Assembly: GCA_001464335.1 (NCBI GenBank)
Contig: LNEV01000001.1
Span: forward strand, 62,001-126,000
Length of the DNA stretch: 64,000 nucleotides
Direction of reading: 5' to 3'
Source of the DNA: Rhizobiales bacterium Ga0077545
Lineage (GTDB): Bacteria > Pseudomonadota > Alphaproteobacteria > Rhizobiales > Methylopilaceae
Part shown: positions 36,643 through 45,948 of the stretch, one piece after another
Layout: the number at the start of each line of letters is the position of its first letter
Numbering within the stretch: the first letter of the stretch is position 1
Translations under genes and position numbers: made by a program
The notes under the pieces: generated by a model
Told to the model about the DNA's origin: nothing
The model's database searches: none
What the model saw: only the letters and a program-made list of their open reading frames with translations

Positions 36643-37206
36643 ATGCGCCCCCACATCGTCGGGCTCAGCGGTGGGCTTTCTCGGCCCTCGCGCACGCTTT
36701 CCCTTGTCTCCGCCGTCACCAATCGCATCGCGCAGGTAAGCGGTGGATATACCACGATCGTCGATGTCGCCGCGCTGCCGGAAATCGGCAATCTGCGGGC
36801 GCGCGTGGAAGCGCGTCCCGAGGTCGAGGCTGCGTTCCGGGCGGTCGAAGGGGCACGTCTCTTGGTCGTTGGATCGCCGGTCTACAAGGGCTCCTATAGT
36901 GGGCTTTTCAAGCATTTCGTCGATTTCATCGATTCCGGGGCGCTGGTGGGTACGCCAGTCGCACTTCTGGCGAGCGGCGGAAGTGATCGCCATGCCCTCG
37001 TCGTCGAACACCAGTTGCGACCGCTCTTCGCCTTCTTCCAGGCGCAGCCGCTTGGTACTGGCCTCTTCGTCACCGAGCGGGAGATCGTCGGCGGTGAGCT
37101 CGAAGGCGATCCGCTGCGCGCACGTCTCGCACGTCTCGTCGACGAGGCGGCCGCTGCTCTGCGAGCCGATTCCCGTCTTGTGCTTGCGGCTGAGGCCGCC
37201 GAATAG
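36643..37206 (+). CDS. msuE: NAD(P)H-dependent FMN reductase (MsuE-like)
   Basis: A 187-residue flavodoxin-like reductase: VGLSGGLSRPSRT phosphate loop near the N-terminus and GSPVYKGSYSGLFKHFVD. This is the MsuE/SsuE group that supplies FMNH2 to sulfonate and sulfone monooxygenases. It starts 23 bp after the monooxygenase and ends the cassette. Confidence 0.9.
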   Translation: MRPHIVGLSGGLSRPSRTLSLVSAVTNRIAQVSGGYTTIVDVAALPEIGNLRARVEARPEVEAAFRAVEGARLLVVGSPVYKGSYSGLFKHFVDFIDSGALVGTPVALLASGGSDRHALVVEHQLRPLFAFFQAQPLGTGLFVTEREIVGGELEGDPLRARLARLVDEAAAALRADSRLVLAAEAAE

Positions 37207-37537
37207 GATTCAAAGGTGCGAAGTCCGGCTTCATCGAAGGATATGGACCAGACTCATCTCGGCCAAGAGCGACCATCCTGTAGGCATTGAGCTAGCGCAC
37301 CACGCCGGGATTGGCCATCGCTCGGACCGACTCTTGATAGCCAAAAATCAGGAGGCGTGGCAACCGAGCGGGCCGCTGACATCGCCGCCGTAGTCGCTGA
37401 AAGACGCGGTGCTCGTTTTTCTCGCCCTTGCCGCAAAGCATACGGCTATGATGCCTACGATGTCTTGGGTTATATCCCACACGGCGCGACCGCCGCATGG
37501 CCCAGCCCTTTCGTCGCCCGTAACACGAAGGTGTACC
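37207..37537. other. Intergenic stretch, nothing recognised
   Basis: A 331-bp stretch between the FMN reductase and the LysR remnant. Short overlapping frames exist on both strands without family features. Confidence 0.4.
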
Positions 37538-37807
37538 TCAAAGTGACGACGGATCATTCATATCGCCGCTGCCGGTTCGCGGCCATTCAGTGACTACATG
37601 ATCAACAAAACTTCTCATCTTCGCCGAATGCATTCGCGAGGGCAGAAATAGCAGCTGCACCGGAGTCGGCGCGCGCTGATGGGCACCGAGCAATTCCGTA
37701 AGGCGTCCCGAACGCAAATCACCCGCAACATACCAAGATGGCAGGCGCGCGATGCCAAGCCCCTCTCGCGTCGCCGCTAGGGCATACAGCATGGACGCCT
37801 CGTTGAA
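37538..37807 (-). pseudogene. C-terminal remnant of a LysR-type regulator
   Basis: The frame reads STFNEASMLYALAATREGLG, IARLPSWYVAGDLRSGRLTE and VQLLFLPSRMHSAKMRSFVD, the last about 85 residues of a LysR effector-binding domain. The helix-turn-helix and the first effector subdomain are missing; upstream the frame runs into the FAH gene. It cannot bind DNA and is probably a broken relic. Confidence 0.8.
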
Positions 37808-37815
37808 GGTGCTTG

Positions 37816-38517
37816 TCAGGGCACCCGCGCGACGATGGGCGTCGACAGGGAAGGCAGGCCTTCGATGCTTGAAAGGATGACGTCGCCCGGAACCACAGGG
37901 CCGACGCCCGCCGGCGTTCCCGTGTAAATGAGGTCGCCCGGCTCGAGAACGTAGGAAGAGGAAAGGTTTGAAATGATTTCAGGCACGTTCCAGATCATGT
38001 TGCCAAGGTCGCCGGCCTGCTTGGCTTCACCATTGACGGAAAGAGCGATCGAACCGGACATACGGTGTCCGCACACAGAAACCGGAACGATTTCGCCGCA
38101 TGGAGCCGACTGGTCGAACGATTTACCGATTTCCCAGGGCAGCCCTTTCTTTCCAGCCTCTCGCTGACGATCACGGCGCGTCATATCGAGACCGACGGCG
38201 TAACCGAAGACGTGATCGAGCGCCGATTCGGCCGAGACATTGCGGGCGGTCTTTCCAATGGCGACGACAAGCTCAACCTCGTACTGAAAATCGCTTGTCT
38301 CTGGCGGATACTCGACAGCCTGCCCAGGTTGGACGACGGCGTCCGTCGGCTTTTGGAAGAAGAACGGCGGGTCGCGCTCGTCCCCTTCTTTCATCTCGCG
38401 GATATGCGCAACGTAATTGCGACCAACGCAATAGACGCGCCGCACATGAAATCTGGAATCGCCATTGTGTACGGGCAGCGTCGCGGGCGCCACCGGTGTA
38501 CGGGATATATCGTTCAT
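37816..38517 (-). CDS. Fumarylacetoacetate hydrolase-family protein
   Basis: A 233-residue FAH-fold enzyme with RVYCVGRNYVAHIREM, FFFQKPTDAV, the metal site QYEVELVVAIG and VGLDMTRRDRQ. Its form is close to fumarylpyruvate hydrolase, which ends the gentisate pathway, but no gentisate dioxygenase is in the window. It hydrolyses or decarboxylates a beta-diketo or oxo acid using Mg or Mn. It starts 28 bp after the GntR gene on the same strand. Confidence 0.87.
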   Translation of the reverse strand: MNDISRTPVAPATLPVHNGDSRFHVRRVYCVGRNYVAHIREMKEGDERDPPFFFQKPTDAVVQPGQAVEYPPETSDFQYEVELVVAIGKTARNVSAESALDHVFGYAVGLDMTRRDRQREAGKKGLPWEIGKSFDQSAPCGEIVPVSVCGHRMSGSIALSVNGEAKQAGDLGNMIWNVPEIISNLSSSYVLEPGDLIYTGTPAGVGPVVPGDVILSSIEGLPSLSTPIVARVP

Positions 38518-38545
38518 AATATCTCGCTACTTGGGTAAGTGTGAT

Positions 38546-39289
38546 CTAGACGGCATCTGTCGGACGGGCTTTCCTGCGACCGCGCGGAGCGGCGTCGGGA
38601 GCGGCCTGGCTTGCCAGCGCAATCTGCGCGGCCACGACTTTTGCCGTGGTCTCGATATGCTCGCCGTTCAACGCGATAAGCGCTTTGACATCGCGCGCAA
38701 GTGCGCCCGCCATCAAGCGCTGATGCTCGTCCTCGCGGCCACCTGCGACACTTGCCGAAATGCGTCGATAACGGTCGGACTGGTCATAGGCCATTTGCCA
38801 GAAACGCATCAGCAGCCGGCTCTTTGCGCTCGCGATGAGGGAGCGATGAAACGCGTAATGACGACGCGCCCATTCGGGTGTCACAAGCCCGGTCGCAGGA
38901 TCCGTGCTCGGTAGTTTTTCTAGCCTATGGAACGAGGCGACGATCTCCGCTTCCCAACTGTCATCACCATGCTTGACCGCCTCTTCGAGCAATTCCGCTT
39001 CGATCATCTGACGCGTGCGAGTTACATCCCACAGATCATCCAGCGAGATGGGTGCGACGCGGAATCCCTTTTGATGCTCGACGACGACGAGACCGTCGGA
39101 GGCGAGGTACATCAGCGCTTCGCGCAAGGGACTGAAACCGACATCGTAACGATCGCGCAGATCGTGCAGACGCAATTTGTCGCCGGGCGCAAAGCCTCCG
39201 GACAGGATGTCTTCTCTCAAAAGCTGAAACACGTCGGCAGACAATGTTGTCGGCGCGGCGGCGGCCGGCGGAGGGGTCAGAAGGCTCAT
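38546..39289 (-). CDS. GntR-family transcriptional regulator (FCD)
   Basis: A 247-residue regulator. The winged helix shows LREDILSGGFAPGDKLRLHD and VGFSPLREALMYLASDGLV; the FCD domain includes WDVTRTRQMIEAELLEEA and HYAFHRSLI. I use the ATG at 39289; a TTG 33 bases upstream is also open. It is transcribed with the FAH gene and divergently from the iron-type ABC operon, so it probably controls both. Confidence 0.87.
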   Translation of the reverse strand: MSLLTPPPAAAAPTTLSADVFQLLREDILSGGFAPGDKLRLHDLRDRYDVGFSPLREALMYLASDGLVVVEHQKGFRVAPISLDDLWDVTRTRQMIEAELLEEAVKHGDDSWEAEIVASFHRLEKLPSTDPATGLVTPEWARRHYAFHRSLIASAKSRLLMRFWQMAYDQSDRYRRISASVAGGREDEHQRLMAGALARDVKALIALNGEHIETTAKVVAAQIALASQAAPDAAPRGRRKARPTDAV

Positions 39290-39386
39290 TTCATAAGTCC
39301 AGGTGCTGAGCTGGTGCTCCAAGTTGATTGAAGTTTAAGCACAGGGTCATGCATCGCGCTACAAAATTCCGCAAATACAGAAAATA

Positions 39387-39413
39387 TCGAAATTATGGGT
39401 TGACTCGAAATTA
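39387..39413. promoter_or_regulatory. 9-bp direct repeat in the divergent control region
   Basis: TCGAAATTA occurs at 39387-39395 and again at 39405-39413, 18 bp apart, with TTGACT between. It lies between the GntR gene and the ABC receptor gene and could be a regulator binding region. Confidence 0.35.
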
Positions 39414-39480
39414 AATCGTGGGAGGCTGAGCCCGTCGTTCAATGCCCCGCACCTCGCGGGAGCTGCCTAGGAGGCCGCTC

Positions 39481-40518
39481 ATGTTTCGTCGTGATCTCAC
39501 CGTCCGGCCATCGCGCCGACAAATCCTTCAGGGCTTTGCAGCGGGCACGGCGCTGGCGGCTGGCCTTGGTTCGGCAACGTTCGCGTCCACCGATCCGATG
39601 GTCTGGTATTCGGGCGAGTCCGCAGACGCCGTGGGCGACTGGATCAACGCGTTCAAAGCGCAGAGCAACCTGCCCGCGGATTTCTACCGCGCCGGTTCGG
39701 TCAAGCTCGGGCAGAAGTTTGAGCAGGAAGTAAAAGCCTCGCAAATCGGGTGCTCGGTCATTTCCGGCGGCTTGACCGGTCTTTTCCTGAAATGGGCCGA
39801 TGAAGGCCTGCTTGAGGAATACCGCAGCCCTGAATTCGCGGGTTACAAGGAGGAGGATCTCATCGGTGGCGTCGCCGCCCCCATAAAGGCCGACATTCTG
39901 TGCATGGCCTACAATCCCTCTCTGCTGAAGCCGGAGGACGCACCCAAAACCTGGGAGGACCTGCTTGATCCGAAGTGGAAGGGCAAAATGGTCATGTCCG
40001 ACGCCGCCTCCAGCGCCGGCGCGCTTCAATGGTACGCCGCCGTTCGTCACACCTACGGCAAGGGCTACATGGAAAAACTGGCCAAGCAGGACGTTCTGGT
40101 ACGCACAGGATCTGGCGAAGTCGTCGAAACGTTGATCTCCGGTGAACGTCCCCTTGCCGCCATGCTGCTGCAATATCACGTTCTCAAGAACATCGCGGCC
40201 GGGGCCAATCTGCGCGTCATTTCTCCCGAGGATGGCGTGCCTGTCGGCTATACCTACATCGCTATTCCCAAAGGCGGGAGATCTCCGGAAGCAGCCCGCA
40301 AGTTCATCGATTACAGCCTTAGCAAGCAGGCTCAGGATGTGTGGGAGAGCAAATACTTCACCTCCTCGCTGCGCATCGATGCATCGCCCGCCGCGACCGA
40401 TACCGGCGCCAAGCCTCTCGGGCAGGTCAAGCGACTGGCGAGTTCGACAAAAGACATGGCCGCCTTTTTCGGTCAGCAGACAGAACTCGCCGACGAGTGG
40501 AGCACTCTGTTCAAGTAA
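39481..40518 (+). CDS. Iron(III)-type ABC transporter substrate-binding protein
   Basis: A 345-residue periplasmic receptor with a twin-Arg signal (RPSRRQILQGFAAGTALAAG, signal end near ATFA). It has the AfuA/FutA-type fold: VWYSGES, DIKADILCMAYNPS-like (PIKADILCMAYNP), PKTWEDLLDPKWKGK and GVPVGYTYIAIPKGG. The start ATG has AGGAGG. Members transport ferric iron, phosphonates, thiamine or organic acids. The catabolic neighbours argue against simple iron uptake, so the ligand is open. Confidence 0.85.
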   Translation: MFRRDLTVRPSRRQILQGFAAGTALAAGLGSATFASTDPMVWYSGESADAVGDWINAFKAQSNLPADFYRAGSVKLGQKFEQEVKASQIGCSVISGGLTGLFLKWADEGLLEEYRSPEFAGYKEEDLIGGVAAPIKADILCMAYNPSLLKPEDAPKTWEDLLDPKWKGKMVMSDAASSAGALQWYAAVRHTYGKGYMEKLAKQDVLVRTGSGEVVETLISGERPLAAMLLQYHVLKNIAAGANLRVISPEDGVPVGYTYIAIPKGGRSPEAARKFIDYSLSKQAQDVWESKYFTSSLRIDASPAATDTGAKPLGQVKRLASSTKDMAAFFGQQTELADEWSTLFK

Positions 40519-40539
40519 GTTGACGGGGAGGTCGGGGAT

Positions 40540-42270
40540 TTGACATCGGTGGAGATGGGGAAGAGCCGTGCGAGTGTTTTCTCGCGCGGCCGTGCGCTAG
40601 CCGACCCGCTTATCTATGTGCAGTTTGCAGTCATCGCGTTGCTCTGCATCATGATCCTGTACCCGGCCGCGCATATTTTCGCGGCTTCGGTGCGGGATAC
40701 GGACGGCTCCTTCTCGCTGCGCTGGTTCCAGGAGGCGTACACAAATCCTCGGAATTACTGGGCGATCCTGAACACGATCGTCGTCGCCTCCGGCGCGTCC
40801 CTGGTCGCCACGGTCGCCGGATCGTTTCTTGCATGGGCGGTTGTCCGCACGAACATTCCTGGCCGCCGCCTCATCGAGATGACGGCGATCGTTCCATTCA
40901 TCACGACACCGTTTCTCGGCGCGTTGTCGTGGGTCATGCTCGCAAATCCGACGACCGGCCTGATCAATCAGGCATGGCAGATGCTCGGTGCGAGCGGTCC
41001 GCTCATCAACATATATACGCTCAGCGGCATCATCTTCGTCGAAGCGCTTTATGAGATGCCGTTCGTCTTCCTCATGGTCGCGGGTGCTCTGCGTTCGATG
41101 GACCCGACCCTCGAGGAGGCCGCCCTGTCGTCTGGCGCGAGCCTGATGAAGACAACCTTCACGGTGACGCTGCCGCTCGCGCTTCCGGCCATTCTCGGCG
41201 GTGCGTTTCTCGTTTTCGCGCTGGCGGCCGAACAGTTTGGCGTGCCTGCCGTGCTGGGAGCTCCGGCGCGCATCCGCGTGTTGACGACGAGCATTATCGA
41301 AACGGAAGTCAGCTATCCGCCGCGGCATGGTCTTGGCGCAGCACTCTGCATCACCCTTCTCATAATTGCGCTTGGCGGCCTGTGGCTCCAGCGGCGTGCG
41401 CTCGGCAAACGCTCTTATACGACCGTAAGCGGCAAGGGTGCCCGTTCACAGCGGATTGCACTCGGCAAATGGCGTTGGGCGATCTGTGGGTTGTGCTTTG
41501 CCTACATCGTGCTGTCTGTCGTGCTGCCGGTTGGCACGCTGGTTCTGAGCTCGCTGCGTACGATGTGGACTGCCGAGATTAGTTTGGATCAGTTCACGCT
41601 CGAACATTACCGCTATGTTCTGTTCGATTACCCCATCACGCATCGCGCGGTGCTGAACTCACTTTTTCTCGCGGTTGTCGGTGCAACCGTTACCATGCTG
41701 CTCTGCGCGCTGATTTCAGTTCTTTCACTGAGAACCCGACTCCCGGGCCGCCGCCTGCTGGATTATCTGGCCATGCTGCCGCTCGGCTTTCCGGGTGTCG
41801 TCCTCGCCTTCGGCCTACTTCAGGCCTGGATCAGCCCGCCGCTTGTACTCTACGGCACGATCTGGATTCTGTTCATTGCCTACGCGACACGCTATTTGCC
41901 GATCGGAGTGCGCTCTACATCGTCGACCTTGATGCAGATCCATCCGGAACTCGAAGAGGCATCGCTCTCATGCGGCGCTGGGTGGTTCCGTACATTTCGC
42001 AATATCACTCTACCACTTTTGAAACCGGGCCTCATCGCCGGTTGGGCACTGCTGTTTGTCGCGTTTACGCGTGAACTCAGCGCGTCGGTACTTCTCTATT
42101 CGCCGACACTCGAAGTATTCTCGGTTGCGGTCTACGACCTCGCGCAGGCCGGAAGCTTCCGCGCGCTTTCGGCACTCGCCGTCCTCCAGATATTGGTTAG
42201 CGTAGCCGTTCTGGCGATCGTCAAAAAAGTATCCGGCGTAGACCGGACAGCAAACAGTGACGGAAATTGA
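40540..42270 (+). CDS. ABC transporter permease, two fused domains (FbpB-like)
   Basis: A 576-residue inner-membrane protein with about 12 helices, in two homologous halves, each with an EAA loop (LEEAALSSGASLMKTTFTVTLP and LEEASLSCGAGWFRTFRNITLP, given here in parts: EEAALSSGAS, EEASLSCGAG). This fused form is usual for FbpB-type iron(III)/organic-acid importers. The TTG at 40540 has GGGGAGG eight bases ahead; ATG at 40555 is the alternative. It follows the receptor by 21 bp. Confidence 0.9.
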   Translation: MTSVEMGKSRASVFSRGRALADPLIYVQFAVIALLCIMILYPAAHIFAASVRDTDGSFSLRWFQEAYTNPRNYWAILNTIVVASGASLVATVAGSFLAWAVVRTNIPGRRLIEMTAIVPFITTPFLGALSWVMLANPTTGLINQAWQMLGASGPLINIYTLSGIIFVEALYEMPFVFLMVAGALRSMDPTLEEAALSSGASLMKTTFTVTLPLALPAILGGAFLVFALAAEQFGVPAVLGAPARIRVLTTSIIETEVSYPPRHGLGAALCITLLIIALGGLWLQRRALGKRSYTTVSGKGARSQRIALGKWRWAICGLCFAYIVLSVVLPVGTLVLSSLRTMWTAEISLDQFTLEHYRYVLFDYPITHRAVLNSLFLAVVGATVTMLLCALISVLSLRTRLPGRRLLDYLAMLPLGFPGVVLAFGLLQAWISPPLVLYGTIWILFIAYATRYLPIGVRSTSSTLMQIHPELEEASLSCGAGWFRTFRNITLPLLKPGLIAGWALLFVAFTRELSASVLLYSPTLEVFSVAVYDLAQAGSFRALSALAVLQILVSVAVLAIVKKVSGVDRTANSDGN

Positions 42271-42271
42271 T

Positions 42272-43387
42272 ATGAGCGGATTGCACGTCGAAAATCTCGT
42301 CAAACGCTTTGGCGCGGCCAATGCGATCGATGACGTGTCGTTCTCAGTGGGGCCCGGCGAATTTGTTTCGCTGCTTGGCCCGAGCGGCTGCGGAAAGACG
42401 ACAACCTTGCGCTGCATCGCGGGTTTTGAGCATCCGGACAGCGGCGTAATTTCGGTAAACGGCGACGTCATCACAAATCCGCAGGCTGGAATATTCATTC
42501 CGCCGAACCGCCGTCATTTCGGAATGGTGTTCCAGTCCTACGCGGTCTGGCCGCACATGACGGTCCTTGAAAATGTCGGATATCCTCTGAAAGTCGCGGG
42601 ACGCTTTTCGCGCACCGAGATAGAGCACCGGGTCCACGACAAGCTCCGCATCGTCGGACTGGCCGGCTATGAGGGGCGGTATCCGACGCAGCTCTCCGGC
42701 GGCCAGCAGCAACGCGTGGCGCTGGCTCGTGCCCTCGTCATGGAACCTAAGGTTCTTCTGTTCGATGAACCTCTCAGCAACCTCGATGCCAAGCTGCGCG
42801 AGCGGATGCGCTTTGAGCTGATCGAAATCCAGAGCGGTCTTGGCATTCCCGCGGTCTATGTCACGCACGATCAATCCGAAGCAATGGTTATGAGCAAGAG
42901 GGTAATCGTGATGCAGGCCGGGTCGATCGCCCAACAGGGCGCACCCGAAGATATTTACAGCGCCCCGAACAGCCGCTTCGTCGCGGACTTTATCGGCTCC
43001 AGCAATTTCATCGATGCCGAGATCATTGGTGAGGATGAGAACGGTCTCTGGAAGGCCAGAGCGCCGTGGGGCGATATTTCCTGCACAAGCCTGCGCTCCT
43101 ATCCCGTCGGCGCACGGGTCGTCGTTGCGGTGCGTCCAGAGCGCATCGAGGTCACACCATCGCCGCTCGCCGCAGTCAATGCCTTCAAGGCTTCCGTGAA
43201 GAGCCGCTTCTTCCTCGGTCCGTTCCTTGAATATTTCATCGAAGCGGGCGGGCAGACGCTGCGCATGCAGCGCACTTCGGCAATTTCCGCTGGCTTAGGC
43301 GACACCTTCGCCGCGGGCATTGATCCGGTTCATTGCCAGATCGTTGGTCTGGCCGAGACAGACGGCGCCACAAACGCATCATATTAG
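42272..43387 (+). CDS. ABC transporter ATP-binding protein (FbpC/PotA-like)
   Basis: A 371-residue ATPase with Walker [11 protein letters not shown]-loop MVFQSYAVWPH, signature LSGGQQQR, Walker B LLFDEPLSNLDAK and H-loop YVTHDQ. The C-terminal about 130 residues form the TOBE/OB regulatory domain seen in FbpC and PotA. The ATG at 42272 lies just past the permease stop; a GTG 15 bases earlier overlaps it. Confidence 0.92.
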   Translation: MSGLHVENLVKRFGAANAIDDVSFSVGPGEFVSLLGPSGCGKTTTLRCIAGFEHPDSGVISVNGDVITNPQAGIFIPPNRRHFGMVFQSYAVWPHMTVLENVGYPLKVAGRFSRTEIEHRVHDKLRIVGLAGYEGRYPTQLSGGQQQRVALARALVMEPKVLLFDEPLSNLDAKLRERMRFELIEIQSGLGIPAVYVTHDQSEAMVMSKRVIVMQAGSIAQQGAPEDIYSAPNSRFVADFIGSSNFIDAEIIGEDENGLWKARAPWGDISCTSLRSYPVGARVVVAVRPERIEVTPSPLAAVNAFKASVKSRFFLGPFLEYFIEAGGQTLRMQRTSAISAGLGDTFAAGIDPVHCQIVGLAETDGATNASY

Positions 43388-43400
43388 TAGGGACACAGAT

Positions 43401-44069
43401 ATGTTTACGATCAATCCAATGCCGCCTCAGGTCGATCCCATCATGATCGCCGATCTGGTCCAGGTCGAGCCGGCAACGGTTGGCCATTTTCGCAGCCATG
43501 GCTTCATGAATCCGGAACTACGGGCCGTGATCCCGGATCGCCGCGCAGCCGGAACGGCCGTCACGGTGCGCTCGCCCGGCTATGACGGATTTCTCGTCAC
43601 GCACAGCCTCGGCCTCGTGCGCCCGGGCGATTTCCTCGTCGTCAGCCGCTGCGGAGATCGCAATCACGCCGGCCTCGGCGGCGTTCTTGCTTACGCGGCG
43701 AAGCAGGCAGGCGTCGCGGGCATCATCGTCGATGGGTATGCGTGTGACTTCGGCGAAATTCGTGCCTACGGCGTTCCGGTCTGGTGTCTCGGACCCGCAG
43801 CCAATGTCCATAAGTCCATGGCTACTGGTGGGACCGTCAACGAAACGATCTCATGCGGCGGCGTTTTGGTTCGCCCGGGCGATGCGATCGTTGCCGATGA
43901 ATCAGGAATCCTCGTTCTCGATCCGTCGGAAATTCCCGATATCGTCGCCAAGGCGCTCCCCGCCCAGAAAAATGAAATCACGGTTCGCGCACGCCTCGAC
44001 GCGGGCGAAAAGATTTCCGAGATATCGGGGACGCAAAAGCGCCTCGATGACATCATGGCGCGGCAGTAA
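43401..44069 (+). CDS. RraA/HMG-CHA aldolase-like protein with altered active-site motif
   Basis: A 222-residue RraA-family protein, the fold shared by 4-hydroxy-4-methyl-2-oxoglutarate/4-carboxy-4-hydroxy-2-oxoadipate aldolase and the RNase E regulator. The backbone HAGLGGVLAYAAKQAGVAG (glycine-rich loop) is present. The conserved DG-x-x-RD motif that supplies the catalytic Arg and metal Asp reads DGYACD: Cys115 replaces Arg, while Asp116 is kept. The start at 43401 is 13 bp after the ATPase stop. It may be an altered aldolase/decarboxylase or a binding protein; normal aldolase activity is doubtful. Confidence 0.82.
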   Translation: MFTINPMPPQVDPIMIADLVQVEPATVGHFRSHGFMNPELRAVIPDRRAAGTAVTVRSPGYDGFLVTHSLGLVRPGDFLVVSRCGDRNHAGLGGVLAYAAKQAGVAGIIVDGYACDFGEIRAYGVPVWCLGPAANVHKSMATGGTVNETISCGGVLVRPGDAIVADESGILVLDPSEIPDIVAKALPAQKNEITVRARLDAGEKISEISGTQKRLDDIMARQ

Positions 44070-44080
44070 TCGGAGCGGAC

Positions 44081-45253
44081 ATGCAGTCGGAAGAAGCGCG
44101 TCATTTTCGTCTTCTCGGCCACGACCCTTCCGCCGCGTTCGGCAGCGGAAGCCTCGTGGAGGTCGTCAACGGCCATGCCTTCGTCGGCTCCGTCGGCGGC
44201 TCCGATCCTGACAAGACCGAAGGATTCACGGTTCACGATGTCCGCGATCCGCGCAAACCTCGGAAGGTCTTCGAGTTCAAGGCGCCGCCCGGCGTGCATA
44301 TGCACAAGCTGCGCTATGCCGGAGAAAACATTCTCTACGTCAATTCGGAACGGCTCAAGAACGAGGCCGCGAAGACGGCGCGCTCCGGTTTCTACATCTT
44401 CGACATCAGCAATCCGGCCTCCCCGCGCGAGATTGGCTTCTACGATATGCCCGGCAGCGGGCCACACCGTTTCGGGGTCGACCTGAAACGCAAGGTCGCA
44501 CTTATGCCCAATGACGCGGAGGGCTGGAACAAGCGCGTCATTTGGACCCTCGACATCAAGGATCCGACAAAGCCGGATGTGATCGGGATCTGGGGGCTCC
44601 CCTCTCAGAAGACGGACGGCGCTGGAGAAGGAAATGACCCGCAGCCTGCCGAAACGACGTGCACCCTGCACGGTCCGCCGATCATCCGCGACAACCGAAT
44701 GTTCGCCGCGTTTTGGGGCGGCGGTGTCGCGATCATCGACTGTACGGACCTATCGAGTATGGACCTCGTCGGCCATGTGTGCTGGTCGCCGCCGTTCGTA
44801 GGAGCGACGCACACGGCCTGCCCTGTCGGCGACAAGCCCTATCTCGTCGTCACGGACGAAGCGCGCGCCAAGCAGAATTACCGCGACAGTCAGTTTATGT
44901 GGATCGTCGACATCCGGGACGAGACTCGCCCGACGCCGATTTCCACCTGGTTTCCCGACCGGGACAAGTATTTCGATCGTGGAGGCCGTTTCGGCGCGCA
45001 CAATATTCTTGAGGCTATCTCGACTGAGGGGCCGTGGGCCAACACGGTGTTCATTACCTATTTCAACGCAGGGCTCCGGGCGGTCGATATCAGCGATCCG
45101 CTGCGCCCGGCCGAAAAGGGATGTTACGTCCCGTCCGTTGCGGACGGACAAAAGATGGTCCAGTCCAACGACATCGGTGCCGATGATCGCGGATTGATCT
45201 ATCTGATTGATCGCGCGGGTCATGGCATGCACATCCTTGAATACACAGGATAG
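44081..45253 (+). CDS. LVIVD-repeat beta-propeller protein
   Basis: A 390-residue protein of repeated strand modules ending in phrases like FTVHDVRDPRKPRK, FYIFDISNPASPRE, IWTLDIKDPTKPD, MWIVDIRDETRPT and RAVDISDPLRPAE, characteristic of LVIVD-repeat propellers (about six blades). No signal peptide is seen, so it is probably cytosolic. Several His residues could bind metal. It starts 11 bp after the RraA-like gene, so the pair is likely one functional unit. Such propellers in catabolic operons are poorly understood. Confidence 0.82.
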   Translation: MQSEEARHFRLLGHDPSAAFGSGSLVEVVNGHAFVGSVGGSDPDKTEGFTVHDVRDPRKPRKVFEFKAPPGVHMHKLRYAGENILYVNSERLKNEAAKTARSGFYIFDISNPASPREIGFYDMPGSGPHRFGVDLKRKVALMPNDAEGWNKRVIWTLDIKDPTKPDVIGIWGLPSQKTDGAGEGNDPQPAETTCTLHGPPIIRDNRMFAAFWGGGVAIIDCTDLSSMDLVGHVCWSPPFVGATHTACPVGDKPYLVVTDEARAKQNYRDSQFMWIVDIRDETRPTPISTWFPDRDKYFDRGGRFGAHNILEAISTEGPWANTVFITYFNAGLRAVDISDPLRPAEKGCYVPSVADGQKMVQSNDIGADDRGLIYLIDRAGHGMHILEYTG

Positions 45254-45259
45254 GCTGCC

Positions 45260-45526
45260 ATGTGCTCCGACTGCTTTGATGACGACGATCTGACCGCTCC
45301 CCTCAGGATTACGGAGCAGTTGATCGCTCATGCTCGCCGGATCGAAGAAGACCTGCCAGGAGCCTCCGTCACGGATGAGGCTTGGGCAATTTTCTTCGGC
45401 AGCAAGGGTGGGTCTATCATCTGGTCGGACTATGAACGCATGGCGCGCTGCCGCGAGGCAGCGCTGCTCGTTCTGTCGATGCGACATGAAGTGCCGTCAG
45501 TCGAGGAACCGCCTCCGCAGATCTGA
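45260..45526 (+). CDS. Small hypothetical protein of the RraA-propeller operon
   Basis: An 88-residue acidic protein starting MCSDCFDDDD, then helical (RITEQLIAHARRIEE; DYERMARCREAALLV). The start is 6 bp after the propeller stop, so it is co-translated and probably real. The CSDC pair followed by acidic residues could bind metal. No family is recognised. Confidence 0.6.
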   Translation: MCSDCFDDDDLTAPLRITEQLIAHARRIEEDLPGASVTDEAWAIFFGSKGGSIIWSDYERMARCREAALLVLSMRHEVPSVEEPPPQI

Positions 45527-45948
45527 CCCCTCATGAATTTCTGCTCTTGCGAAATGCCTAATCGGACACCTTGGGGACACTGGCGCGAGGCGAGCGAGGT
45601 GGTCGGGAGCGAGGGTGCTACTGAAGGCATCAACGCGATCCACGTGTGAAGTCAGCTTCGGGTCAAGAAACGCCTTGCGAAGGATGCATGAAGGCCTAGT
45701 CGCGTTCGGAACGAGATGAAGTCGGTCGAGATCGCCGGTGTATTGCCGAAACGAGACTGGCGCGGAGTCACCGCCGAACACAAGCAACGGCACCTACAAG
45801 GACCACCGTGTTCCATAAAACCGGCACAGCAACTAAAAAGGTCAGTCACCCAGCATCATGTGATAGAGCGCGCTAGAATCCTACTAGCGGCTGAAATCCC
45901 CCAGATCGGGGTATCCCTTGGCGACGTGTGTACGCAATTACTATTTTG
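45527..45948. other. Intergenic region, no supported gene
   Basis: A 422-bp stretch between the convergent small ORF and the GntR/UTRA gene. Open frames on both strands lack motifs and are judged spurious. A 16-bp sequence GTTCCATAAAACCGGC at 45810-45825 recurs at 62314-62329. Confidence 0.4.

Noticed and set aside
37816-38517. Gentisate pathway end-enzyme (fumarylpyruvate hydrolase) as a firm call
   Set aside because: The fold and motifs fit, but no gentisate dioxygenase or maleylpyruvate isomerase is in the window, so only the FAH family is claimed.
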